Source: Gemmatimonadota bacterium
GTDB taxonomy: Bacteria > Gemmatimonadota > Gemmatimonadetes > Gemmatimonadales > Gemmatimonadaceae
Direction of reading: 5' to 3'
Assembly (NCBI GenBank): GCA_028287235.1
Contig: JAQBQB010000014.1
Span: 62,001-126,000, forward strand
DNA: 64,000 nt
Part shown: positions 11,001 to 18,918 of the stretch, in pieces
Position numbering within the stretch: the first letter of the stretch is position 1
Layout: the number at the start of each line of letters is the position of its first letter
Notes under the pieces: model-generated
Seen by the model: only the letters and a program-made list of their open reading frames with translations
The model's database searches: none
What the model was told of the DNA's origin: nothing
Position numbers and translations under genes: made by a program

Positions 11001-11129
11001 CGCCTCCTCGGCAACGAAGACGCGCGACATACCGCCTCCGCCGAGCTCTCGCTCGATGTCGTAGGCGCTGCCGAGCGTCTGCTGGAGCTGGTCTCGCAAG
11101 GCGTCAGAGACTGCGGCGCGGTCGTCCAT
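8046..11129 (-). CDS. Ser/Thr protein kinase with three membrane helices and TPR array (TPR kinase 1)
   Basis: 1027 residues from ATG 11129. The kinase domain has ELGGGGMSRVFVAEE, Lys52, VVHRDIKPDN and TDFGIAKA, which sets it apart from the propeller kinases (GRGGMATVY). About three hydrophobic helices follow the kinase domain. Then comes a segment resembling the FlgO/TolB-like N-terminal domain often found in such kinases (VLVAEFAVPGSDSTLGRVVA), then a long helical TPR region. The end (NADADLQPRVSELRRHID) matches TPR kinase 2. Its TGA overlaps the ATG of the next kinase as ATGA, implying translational coupling. A TTG start at 11165 is possible but less likely. The TPRs probably bind protein partners; none can be named. 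Confidence 0.9.
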   Translation of the reverse strand: MDDRAAVSDALRDQLQQTLGSAYDIERELGGGGMSRVFVAEEARFRRRVVIKVLAPELAEGLSADRFEREIGLAAALQQANIVPVLTAGVAAHLPYYTMPFVDGESLRRRLEHGPLEIAEAISILRDVARALAYAHQRGVVHRDIKPDNVLLSGGAAVVTDFGIAKALSASRTNGGGATLTQLGTSIGTPAYMSPEQAAGDPATDHRADLYSFGCLGYELLAGKPPFNGLAPHKLLLAHVTERPVPVETLRPETPRALSHLLACCLEKDPALRPNDATEVLDALERSTAAASAVMTKPISFVAALGAWAGGAIVVAILARAAMLALGLPDWVFPGALVVVALLLPIIVVTWKRQLPWVRTIRWSASALGVFAAIVAAFMALRALGIGPVGSLLAAGKLGRSANVLVAEFAVPGSDSTLGRVVAEAVRTTLSESRVIQVVPASTVADALERMRRPSQTRLTADIAREVAQREAIPVVVSGDVAPIGGSYVLTVKLLDAATGDALASVQESAPDGNGLIPAIDRATRTLRGKMGESLKLVRAAPPLQRATTSSLAALREYTAAIEANSVLDYSSAMSHIKRAVELDSTFGRAYAAYAAVLRNMRANPRLQDSLVARAFSLRDRVSDRERLRIEAAYFRIGSGFDQTRALAAAESAVVLQPGEPGALVTLGINFKTDARYAQAESVFRRAVALGPTRPIAYVNLASALLDEQRWVAADSALRTYRALAKGDNDLALRLDIAGAYARGSVDSAALAARAASRARRPDVAEFGWEALVALDRLHGRIADAHRADEQLRAVQARLQIDRIPLADSLTVAMEDVWYRGDTRAAERRLTNALRVNPIERLALADRPYLTAARDYALVGNVNEARRWLTRYDAEVKDTLVRHRQHHDREVALASVALGEQRWDDALREADAATSEADSRARAFRAAQKYFWRGLIQAGAGRTDDAISSFEQYLTVTDEDRLVHDDAEHLAFILEKVGTLYEAKGNRAKAIDAYTRLMDLWKNADADLQPRVSELRRHIDRLRVKTG

Positions 11130-11296
11130 CGGAGGCGCGGACCTATCTATTGAAAGGAGCGGCAAACATACCGTCCGGGCCGCGACGCGTAAACATGCGT
11201 TGGCCGTAGGACGGTTCCAGTTGTGAATCGAGGAGTTCAGTCACCGCCGAGCTCCGGGTGGGTGCGACGCGGGGGACGGCGTGATCTTCGGAAGGA

Positions 11297-14200
11297 CTAC
11301 TTCGCCCGTCGCGACTCGAGCCTCGCCATTCGCGCGCGTACCGCTCTGACCTGCGGCTGCAGATCGGCGTCGGCGTGCCTCCATTGATTCACGAACTGCT
11401 CGTACACCTGGGACGCCTTGTCGAATTCCCCGCGCTCTTCGTACAGTTTGCCTAGCGCCACGCGAATGGGCGCATCAAACTGACAGTTGATCCACGGCGC
11501 GAGCAAGAGCGCCGTGGAGTTCACGTAGCGCTCGTAGTAGACTCGCGCAGAATCCTTCTGGCCGGCGGCATCGAAAGTCTGGCCCAGCAGCGCGAGCGAC
11601 AGCTTCGGCGTTCCGCCCAACTTACCTCGCCGCAGCGATGCAATCGCCTCGTCATACTTGCCTTCGCTGCGCAGCACGAGTCCCTCGAGCACCGGGAGCG
11701 CAGTTCCCCCGGCAAAAAGGGGGGCGCCCGGATCGTCTCGCCGCAGACGCTCCAACACACCGCGGGCCAGATCCGGCCGGTGCGCTTCCACCGCTGCCTG
11801 GATATAGTCGCTATAGCTGAACGCGCGATCCTCCCCGGCCCAGGGATTGAACTTGAGCGATGAATCGAGCAGCGCTACAGCGTACGCGCTGTCGCCGGCA
11901 AATCGTGCGCGCAGCCGGGCTTCCCAGAAAAGAACGTCGGCGATCGTGCCGACGCTGAGTACTGACACTGCAGCAGTACGCTCAATATGACGCACGTGAG
12001 CGGCGCGGCCTTCCTTAAGGCGGCCCGCATGCTCGAGCTCCGCCCATTCCGCCGCGACGCCGTAGGCCGACGCAACCGCCGAGTTACCAGCGGCCTCCAT
12101 ACCGTGAGCAATACCCAACGCGGTCGAGTCGTCACCCGCGCTCATCGCGAGCAGGATCTGGTCGAGCCGCGTAATCGGGTGCGCCGGGTCGATTGCACGC
12201 ATCCGATCGAGGACCCATCGCGCGCTGTCCAGCCGGCCCAGCGCGGCTTCGGCGTTCATCAACGCGCTGAGGCTGGTGATGCTCGAGTCGCGCGTCACGG
12301 CCAGGTGCGCCATCGATACCGCGCGTGTGAAATCCCGGACGTCGTACGCCGCCTGTGAGAGGATCAGCGCGTAGGCTGACGAGTCGATCGAAGCAAGTCG
12401 GTGGGTGGCTTCGTCAGCTTTTGTGACGTCGACCGTGGGGCCGCCTCGCCAATACGAGACCTCGATCATCAGACGCTCGCTCTCGGTCGCGCGAGCTCGG
12501 TGATCGAATGCCTGCTTAAGCCACCGCACCTGCGATTCCCGCCTTGCCGTGCCGCTGCTGTTGAGCGTGCCCATGAACCTGTAGGCCATCGCGAATCCGG
12601 AGTCGATCCCGACTGCCTCCTGCGACAGCGCCATGGCCGTCGGATAATCTCCGCGCTCGCGCGCGCGAACTGCGTCGGTGTACTTCCGAAGCGCAGGCAG
12701 CGATGCCGTCGTCACGTCGGCCAGCTTCGGCGCCGAGTTCACACTCTTCAATGATTCGCCAATTCGCTCGCGGAGCCGCGTCGCCAACCGGCCGGTGGCG
12801 GGCGTGAAATCCGCATCGTCCTTCGCGGTTTCCTGAAGGATCGCCAACGGATCGCCGTCACCGAGCGACAGCAGGCGGATCGTGAGCGTGTACGACTTGC
12901 CCACCGAGCGCACGTCGCCGTCGAGTATCGCCTTTGCGCCGACGCGCTCGGCGAGCTCCCGCGCCACCGGCCCAACGATCGGGGCGGCCCGCTGCTGCAT
13001 TTGGCCGAGCACCGCGGACGCACGTTCCGGCGGAACGAAGTGAACGGCTTTCGACTCGGACAGCGCGGCGCGCATTCCCTCGGCGAACACGGCGCCGAGC
13101 GACGTGTCGGCCGCCGGTCCACGCAGGTCGGCGAGGAGAATGCGATCGTCGGCCGCGAGCGCCTTCGATCCGATGAGCGACCCGAGTGGGCCGACACCAA
13201 AGTGGCGCATCGCCATGTAGGCGCCGACCGCGACGATGAAGAACCCCAACGCCATGGCGCCGCCGAGGCGTGTACGTCGCCACGTGAAACGCCGAGGGTG
13301 CTGAACGGCGAGCCGCGTGAGCGTACTCATTCCGCTCGGCGTCGGTGCGGCGTGCGCCGCGCGCTGGCGCTCGACGAGCGCGGTGAGCAACACGACTGGA
13401 AGACCAAGCAGCATGACGCCGATCGATCCGGCGAAGACCCAGTTGGGAAGACCGATCATCGTGAGCGACGCCTTCGCGAGCCCTGCCACGACCGCGAACA
13501 CGATCGCGTACACCACGAGCGCCTTGCCGGCGCTCAATGGTTTTCTGATGACGTCAGCTCGACCGTGCTGGTTGAAGTGCGCGCCGCGAAGCGCCGCGAG
13601 CAGGTCGTTCGCCGACGGCGGTCGGTCATCCGGCGACTTGGCGAGACACATCATCACCACGGCATTCAGCGCGGCCGGCGCCTCCGGCGCGAACACCCCG
13701 AGATGCTCCGGCGCCTCGGCCATGTGCGCGCGGATCAAACCATGAGTGCTCGTGTGATGCGCGAAGGGATGGCGGCCGGCGAGCAGCTCATACGCGATCA
13801 CGCCCCACGCGTAGATGTCGACACGCGCGTCAGCATCCGGGTCGCCCGCCGCCTGCTCCGGAGCCATGTAGGCGGGCGTACCGATCGACGTCCCGATCGA
13901 GGTCAAACTCGTCGCAGAGAGCTCGTTCGGCCTGTCGTCCTCAGAACGATCAGCGCCGCGAGCAGCGCTGATCGCCTTCGCGATGCCGAAGTCGGTCACC
14001 ACCGCGGTGCCTGCGGACAGGAGGACGTTTTCCGGTTTGATGTCCCGGTGCACCACACCTTCGGCGTGGGCGTACGCGAGTGCCTTCGCCACGTCTTCGA
14101 GAATCGCGATCGCTTCGGCGGCGGGAAGGCGGCCGTTCTGCATTCGCGCACGGAGCGACTCGCCCGTGACGAACGGCATCGTATAGTACGGCAGCCCGTC

Positions 14201-14452
14201 GAGCTCACCGGCGCGGAGCAGCGGAACGACGTTCGCCTGCTGCAGTCGCGCGGCAACCTTGATCTCGCGCACGAACCGCGCGCCACTCAGGCCCTCAGCG
14301 AGCTCCGGCGATAGCACCTTGACGACGACCTTCCGTCCGAGCGCCATCTCCTCGGCGACGAACACGCGTGACATTCCGCCCCCGCCGAGCTCTCGCTCGA
14401 GGGTATAGGTGCCGCTGAGTGACATCTCCAGGCGGGAGCGCAGATCGGACAT
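11297..14452 (-). CDS. Ser/Thr protein kinase with membrane helices and TPR array (TPR kinase 2)
   Basis: 1051 residues from ATG 14452 (MSDLRSRLEMSLSGTYTLE). The frame is open 63 codons further upstream, but that part is basic, low in complexity and covers the neighbouring lipoprotein gene. Kinase motifs: ELGGGGMSRVFVAEE, Lys45, VVHRDIKPEN (Asp137), TDFGIAKA (Asp154), GTPAYMAPEQ. Hydrophobic segments follow around KALVVYAIVFAVVAGLAKA, NWVFAGSIGVMLLGLPVVLL and GGAMALGFFIVAVGAYM, then a FlgO/TolB-N-like part and a TPR array ending HADADLQPQVRAVRARMARL. It is clearly paralogous to TPR kinase 1, whose start is about 170 bases downstream. Ten bases separate it from the DUF4440-like lipoprotein upstream. 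Confidence 0.9.
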   Translation of the reverse strand: MSDLRSRLEMSLSGTYTLERELGGGGMSRVFVAEEMALGRKVVVKVLSPELAEGLSGARFVREIKVAARLQQANVVPLLRAGELDGLPYYTMPFVTGESLRARMQNGRLPAAEAIAILEDVAKALAYAHAEGVVHRDIKPENVLLSAGTAVVTDFGIAKAISAARGADRSEDDRPNELSATSLTSIGTSIGTPAYMAPEQAAGDPDADARVDIYAWGVIAYELLAGRHPFAHHTSTHGLIRAHMAEAPEHLGVFAPEAPAALNAVVMMCLAKSPDDRPPSANDLLAALRGAHFNQHGRADVIRKPLSAGKALVVYAIVFAVVAGLAKASLTMIGLPNWVFAGSIGVMLLGLPVVLLTALVERQRAAHAAPTPSGMSTLTRLAVQHPRRFTWRRTRLGGAMALGFFIVAVGAYMAMRHFGVGPLGSLIGSKALAADDRILLADLRGPAADTSLGAVFAEGMRAALSESKAVHFVPPERASAVLGQMQQRAAPIVGPVARELAERVGAKAILDGDVRSVGKSYTLTIRLLSLGDGDPLAILQETAKDDADFTPATGRLATRLRERIGESLKSVNSAPKLADVTTASLPALRKYTDAVRARERGDYPTAMALSQEAVGIDSGFAMAYRFMGTLNSSGTARRESQVRWLKQAFDHRARATESERLMIEVSYWRGGPTVDVTKADEATHRLASIDSSAYALILSQAAYDVRDFTRAVSMAHLAVTRDSSITSLSALMNAEAALGRLDSARWVLDRMRAIDPAHPITRLDQILLAMSAGDDSTALGIAHGMEAAGNSAVASAYGVAAEWAELEHAGRLKEGRAAHVRHIERTAAVSVLSVGTIADVLFWEARLRARFAGDSAYAVALLDSSLKFNPWAGEDRAFSYSDYIQAAVEAHRPDLARGVLERLRRDDPGAPLFAGGTALPVLEGLVLRSEGKYDEAIASLRRGKLGGTPKLSLALLGQTFDAAGQKDSARVYYERYVNSTALLLAPWINCQFDAPIRVALGKLYEERGEFDKASQVYEQFVNQWRHADADLQPQVRAVRARMARLESRRAK

Positions 14453-14462
14453 GCGGAGAACT

Positions 14463-15005
14463 TTACGGTGCGATGCGATCCGGCGGAACGCATCCCCGCG
14501 GGCCGCCTGCGCACGCGAGCGTCGTGTAGACCTCCGCCTGAAGGCGCCAGCTTCCGTCCGCGGCACGCTGCCACTTGGCCGCGTATACTCCGGAGGATCG
14601 GGCCGAACCGTCGGCGACGGTCGAATACCCCGTCCATTCACCGTACTCCTCGGCGAGTCCCCATGCCTCGTTCACGTAAATGGACGCGGGAGTGCGCACG
14701 TAGCTCATGGTCGCGTCGCGGATTGCCGAAGCCCATGTAGTCATCGCGGAGTCGACGCCGTGTTTCTGGGTGCTCCGGCCGGTTACGATGACGTACGTCG
14801 GCAACATCCGCCTGCGGATTGCGGCGGTGTCGCGGCGAACGATGTCCGCGTTGAACTGGGCGCGGGCAGAGCGGATCGCCGACTCACTTGGCGACGGCCT
14901 CGTCGGCGCTGGGAAGTCAGCGCCTGGTACTCGACGGCAAGCCGCGAGGCAGATCGATAATCCCAGAACAAGAAATCGTAAACGGCGCGGATCGGGAGGA
15001 TTCAT
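14463..15005 (-). CDS. DUF4440/SnoaL-like lipoprotein
   Basis: 180 residues. A signal peptide ends in the lipobox LAAC (Cys23), so export and lipidation are predicted. The mature part resembles the NTF2/SnoaL-like cone fold of DUF4440 proteins: an N-terminal helix (SARAQFNADIVRRDTAAIRR), a YVIVTG strand, and the terminal strands SGVYAAKWQRAADGSWRLQAEVYTT in separate blocks ending in a W-R-L-Q motif. Members are small ligand-binding or unassigned proteins, and no catalytic residue can be named. It sits between two kinase genes in the same direction, only 10 bases before TPR kinase 2, so it is probably co-transcribed and might be a periplasmic partner of the kinases; that link is inference. Confidence 0.72.
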   Translation of the reverse strand: MNPPDPRRLRFLVLGLSICLAACRRVPGADFPAPTRPSPSESAIRSARAQFNADIVRRDTAAIRRRMLPTYVIVTGRSTQKHGVDSAMTTWASAIRDATMSYVRTPASIYVNEAWGLAEEYGEWTGYSTVADGSARSSGVYAAKWQRAADGSWRLQAEVYTTLACAGGPRGCVPPDRIAP

Positions 15006-15152
15006 TTATCGAACGATAATGAGAAGTAACGCGAGGGCGGACACGAGGGTGGCGCGGGCGGCGAAAAGCGTCCGAGAAGTTCCGGAGATGGTGCCGGTCC
15101 CGTCGGCAGAGCGGAGGCGAGCTCACGGGCGTCCGGAGTGCACGTCGTACCA

Positions 15153-17810
15153 CTACTTACCTGCCCGCGCGCGCGCGGCCTGCAGCCAGTTCTTAACCAG
15201 CACCACCCGAGGCGCGGGACCGCCTGAGACAGGCCGGATCATGAGGAACGTCTTTCCCTCATGTGAGACGTCGTATTGCCGGTGGCCCTCCGACCGGTAG
15301 AATTCGACGGCGGAAAACAGCGTTGCTGCGCGCTCGACGGTGAATGCCTCGCCCGCGGAAACCCTGGCGCTCACCATGTTGTCGTTGGCGTCTCGATAGA
15401 ACAGCTCGCGACCGTCCGGCGACCACGCGGGCTCGGTCCCGCCGTCGGCGGACACGAGCCACCGCGCGCCCGAGACGTTGGGAAACGGAACGACGTACAC
15501 CTCATACGGGCCCGTTTGATTCGACGCGAAGGCGAGCCAGTGGCCGTCCGGAGACAACGCCGGTTCCGAGTTCGCGGCCTTGCTATCGGTAACGAGGGGG
15601 ATCGGCACGGAATCGATTCCGGGGCGCAGGCCATAGATCCCGCGCCGTGCGCCCGCTTCGGCGTTCGTGTACGCCGAACCCACCAGCCACCGCCCGTCGG
15701 GCGACCAGCTGGACTCGCGCATCAATGTGGTCCGCGCGGACACCGGCGTCGGTTTGTCACTTCCGTCGGCGGGCTTGAGCACAATTTGAAACGCGGTCCC
15801 GGAATCGGTGGCGTAGTAGCTCACGCGGCGGCCGTCTGGAGTCCACGCCGGGTACGCGCCGCCGCCCACACTGAGGTTGAACGCCGAGCCCGAGTCGAGC
15901 CGTTTCACCCAGATGGATCCCCCATTCCCCACCGCCACGCGCGAGCCATCCGGTGAAAGCGCCGGCGACTCGATCCGACCCTGAAAGGTCGTGTCGACGC
16001 TGTGCGTTGCGCCCGTTCGGTCGACCCACATCAACTCCCTGTTGTGCGCTGAGCCCGACATGTAGAGGAGCGCCTTGTCGCCGCCCACCGCGTACTGCGA
16101 AATGACGTCGGTTCCCGCGGGCGCCTGATCGACGACGGGAAGGACCGGGCCTATGAACTCGAATTTTTTCGCGTCGAACGGCGCGGCGACGAGCCGGCCC
16201 GGCTGGAAGAAGTTCGGGCCGTCCATATAAACTATGAAGCCGGGCGCCACATACTGCGGGCGGTGACCGACCCCGAGCGCGTGAAATTTTCCATCGGCCA
16301 GACTCACCACGCCGATGACGTTCGGCGTCGTTACCCGCGTGACGAGGATCGCCTTGCTTCCGGGCAGCGGCGACGGGTCGCGGAGGATCGCTGCGGGCGG
16401 CGCAAGAAATTCGATCGTTCCGCCCGACGCCGGAATGCGCGCGATGCGCTCTCCGCCCACCGACAACGAACCGAAGTAGATCTTTCCGTCGCCTGACCAC
16501 CAAGGACGTATCGCTCCCCGCGGGACCAACGTCGTCACGCCGCCTCCAACGATCGGCGCGATGAACAACCCCGATCCCCGAATGAAGGCGAGATGATTCC
16601 CATCCGGCGACAGCGCAACGCTCTCCGCGGCCTCGGTACCGCTCACGGGACGTGAATCGAGGTCGTCGATGTCGCGAATCCAGACGCGCGAAATATTGAG
16701 GGAGTCGCGTCGGACGAACGCCAGGCGTGCGCCATCCGCCGAAAGAGCGAGCGTCGGCCCGACATAGGTGGTCGGCGAGTTGGCCATTGGCTTCGCGCCC
16801 AGCGTCGTGAGATCATAGCGTTCGACTCGCTCGACCGTTGTCCTTTGCCGTAACGCGAGCCCCGCCGCGACGAGCGCGGCCACTGCGATCAACCACGGCA
16901 CCGGCCGCGAATGCCTGGCGACCGCCGCGGATCGCCACCGAGTTGCCGACTTCGTCCGGGCGCCCGAGGGCGGCCCTGCTCCTTGGAGTGCTTCGGCGAA
17001 TCGCGCCCCGGAGCTAAAACGGTCCGCCGGAAGTTTTTCCAACGCGCGGTGAATGGCTGCGTCGACGTGTTCAGGTACGCTATGGCGCACCGACGTGATC
17101 GACCGCGGCTCCTCCGTCATGAGACGCGCGATGACTGCCTGCGCGGTTGCACCCGCGTGCGGTGGTTCGCCGGCGAGCATCTCGTACGCCACGGCACCCA
17201 GCGAGTAGATGTCCGTACTACCATCGATGGCTCTGTCGCCCGTGGCCTGCTCCGGCGACATGTACTGCGGCGTTCCGAGCGACAGCCCGGTCTGCGTCAC
17301 TCGCTGTACGCCGGCGTGAGAGATTGCTAATGCAATACCGAAGTCGGCCACGACCGGCTGACCGTGCTGCAGCAGAATGTTTTCGGGTTTGAGATCGCGA
17401 TGGACGACGCCGCGGGAGTGCGCATAGTCCAGCGCGGCACAAACCGAGACTGCGATGCGAACGGTTTCGTCGATAGGAAGCTGCTTTTCGCGATTCAACC
17501 AATGGCGCAGCGACTCGCCTTCCACGTAGGGCATGACGTAGAACAGCAAGCCATCCGCTTCACCGGAGTCGAACAGCGGCAAGAGATTCGGATGTTGCAG
17601 GTTCGCCGTCACACGAATCTCGCTCAGGAACCGCTCGGCTCCGAGCGCGGCGCCTAGCTCCGGGTCGAGGACCTTGAGTGCCACGCGCCGGTCGTGCTTG
17701 AGATCGCGCGCGAGATACACCGTGGCCATGCCACCTCGGCCGATCTCGCGATCGATCGCGTAGCGGCCGGCGAGCGCGCTTTCAAGCTTTGCCTTGATCA
17801 GTTCAGTCAC
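15153..17810 (-). CDS. Receptor-type Ser/Thr protein kinase with TolB-like propeller (kinase 4)
   Basis: 885 residues starting at GTG 17810. That codon overlaps the stop of the upstream MBL gene (GTGA) and gives the expected N-terminus MTELIKAKLESALAGRYAID. Kinase domain: IGRGGMATV, Lys46, VVHRDLKPEN (Asp139), DFG (Asp156), GTPQYMSPEQ. A membrane helix follows at about 300-320 (PWLIAVAALVAAGLALR), then TolB-like blades (SPDGNHLAFI, SPDGSRVAVG, TPDGRRVSYY, SPDGRWLVGS, SPDGHWLAFA). It ends VLVKNWLQAARARAGK, the tail type shared by all five propeller kinases. About 150 bases without a clear gene separate its stop from the next gene, so a partial break in the operon is possible there. Confidence 0.93.
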   Translation of the reverse strand: MTELIKAKLESALAGRYAIDREIGRGGMATVYLARDLKHDRRVALKVLDPELGAALGAERFLSEIRVTANLQHPNLLPLFDSGEADGLLFYVMPYVEGESLRHWLNREKQLPIDETVRIAVSVCAALDYAHSRGVVHRDLKPENILLQHGQPVVADFGIALAISHAGVQRVTQTGLSLGTPQYMSPEQATGDRAIDGSTDIYSLGAVAYEMLAGEPPHAGATAQAVIARLMTEEPRSITSVRHSVPEHVDAAIHRALEKLPADRFSSGARFAEALQGAGPPSGARTKSATRWRSAAVARHSRPVPWLIAVAALVAAGLALRQRTTVERVERYDLTTLGAKPMANSPTTYVGPTLALSADGARLAFVRRDSLNISRVWIRDIDDLDSRPVSGTEAAESVALSPDGNHLAFIRGSGLFIAPIVGGGVTTLVPRGAIRPWWSGDGKIYFGSLSVGGERIARIPASGGTIEFLAPPAAILRDPSPLPGSKAILVTRVTTPNVIGVVSLADGKFHALGVGHRPQYVAPGFIVYMDGPNFFQPGRLVAAPFDAKKFEFIGPVLPVVDQAPAGTDVISQYAVGGDKALLYMSGSAHNRELMWVDRTGATHSVDTTFQGRIESPALSPDGSRVAVGNGGSIWVKRLDSGSAFNLSVGGGAYPAWTPDGRRVSYYATDSGTAFQIVLKPADGSDKPTPVSARTTLMRESSWSPDGRWLVGSAYTNAEAGARRGIYGLRPGIDSVPIPLVTDSKAANSEPALSPDGHWLAFASNQTGPYEVYVVPFPNVSGARWLVSADGGTEPAWSPDGRELFYRDANDNMVSARVSAGEAFTVERAATLFSAVEFYRSEGHRQYDVSHEGKTFLMIRPVSGGPAPRVVLVKNWLQAARARAGK

Positions 17811-18754
17811 TGTGCCGGCAGGTGCCCGAGAAAGTCGCGCATCAACCGCTCGACTTCATCAGGGTTGCTCATGAACCTGAGCACCGGCAGCATGAGCTTT
17901 ACAGCGGCGGCATTCGGCGCTCCAATCCAGAGATTCATGGACGTGAGACCCGCGTCATTCATCGCCGCCTGAAGATTCGCGAGCGGCGCGCCATAGCTCA
18001 CGCCGTCGAGTACGATTGGCTGCGTGAGATCCGCGGCGCTCGCCGAGTTGTTGAAGAACCAGCTGTAGGGTCCGTCTGGTCCGTCGGCGACGAAAAGAAA
18101 TGCGCGATTGCCGCCGCCATTCGGATAATCCTCACCGACGCCGACCCGCACGCCGCCGGTCAGGGGATCGCGCGCCGGAACGCCCAAGAGCTCGCGCGGA
18201 TCGTGCTGCACGGGATTCGTTTCGTGAGAGCCGCTGTGGTTGAAGCGGACGACGTACATCGCCACGCCGTCGGCTACTTGAATTCTCTCACCGCCGGCGA
18301 CGGTTCGGCAGCGGCTCGCCGGAATGTCGAATGCCTGCACCTGAAGACAGGTGCTCTTTAATCCGATGATCGGCGCCCCGGTGAGGCGGGACCACGTCGG
18401 CGTGTCGAGCGAGTGATCGAAATGACTGTGACCGGTGAGCAGCAGCGTCACGTGCCGCGGGCCGCCGATTGCGTCGAGCACGCGGCGCACCACGGCGGTA
18501 TCGGGCGAGAACGGCACGGTTGTGGAACGCACCCCATCGGCGCCGACACCAAAGAGACTTTCCGGCGCGCGGCTGACGTAGCCGTCGGTGAGGATGCCCG
18601 TCGAGTTGAACTCGTAGAGCATGTTGGACACAGACATCCAGGTGATGTCGACGGAGCGCGGCCCGTTTGCGCCGGGGTTTTGCGCACCGAGTCTCGTGAC
18701 GATCGCCGCGGTCAGGAACGCGTACGGGTATACGTGCCGGATCAGGCGCTTCAT
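17807..18754 (-). CDS. Secreted metallo-beta-lactamase-fold hydrolase
   Basis: 315 residues with an N-terminal signal peptide (about 1-25, ending LGAQ). The zinc motif TGHSHFDHSLD supplies His109, His111, Asp113 and His114, the MBL-fold HxHxDH signature. Further candidate ligands are in FNHSGSHETN and near the C-terminus. The substrate cannot be told from the sequence; the family includes lactonases, phosphodiesterases and lactamases. A GAGGG ribosome binding site precedes the ATG. Its stop overlaps the GTG of kinase 4, so a secreted hydrolase and a sensor kinase are made from one coupled message. It may generate or clear the ligand sensed by the propeller (inference). It is divergent from kinase 5 across a 164-bp gap that should hold both promoters. 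Confidence 0.82.
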   Translation of the reverse strand: MKRLIRHVYPYAFLTAAIVTRLGAQNPGANGPRSVDITWMSVSNMLYEFNSTGILTDGYVSRAPESLFGVGADGVRSTTVPFSPDTAVVRRVLDAIGGPRHVTLLLTGHSHFDHSLDTPTWSRLTGAPIIGLKSTCLQVQAFDIPASRCRTVAGGERIQVADGVAMYVVRFNHSGSHETNPVQHDPRELLGVPARDPLTGGVRVGVGEDYPNGGGNRAFLFVADGPDGPYSWFFNNSASAADLTQPIVLDGVSYGAPLANLQAAMNDAGLTSMNLWIGAPNAAAVKLMLPVLRFMSNPDEVERLMRDFLGHLPAQ

Positions 18755-18918
18755 CTGTGTCCCTCGAGCGTGAGCGTTTCTGGGCGAGCAAACGTACGTT
18801 TCGCGACCGCGGTTGACAACTGTGGCGGCGGCGCATTACCTAGCGCGCTCGTCGCGGCGCCGTATGTTTACGGCTCGCCAGCTTGCCCTTCCTCCTATAG
18901 AAAGCCAGCCGCCCGCCG

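Noticed and set aside
11130-11165. N-terminal extension of TPR kinase 1 from a TTG at 11165
   Set aside because: The kinase N-terminus of the family starts at the ATG (MDDRAAVSDALRDQLQQ); the extra 12 residues have no SD and no homology support.
14453-14641. 63-residue extension of TPR kinase 2 upstream of 14452
   Set aside because: It overlaps the lipoprotein gene, is Arg-rich and low in complexity, and lacks similarity to the other kinase starts.
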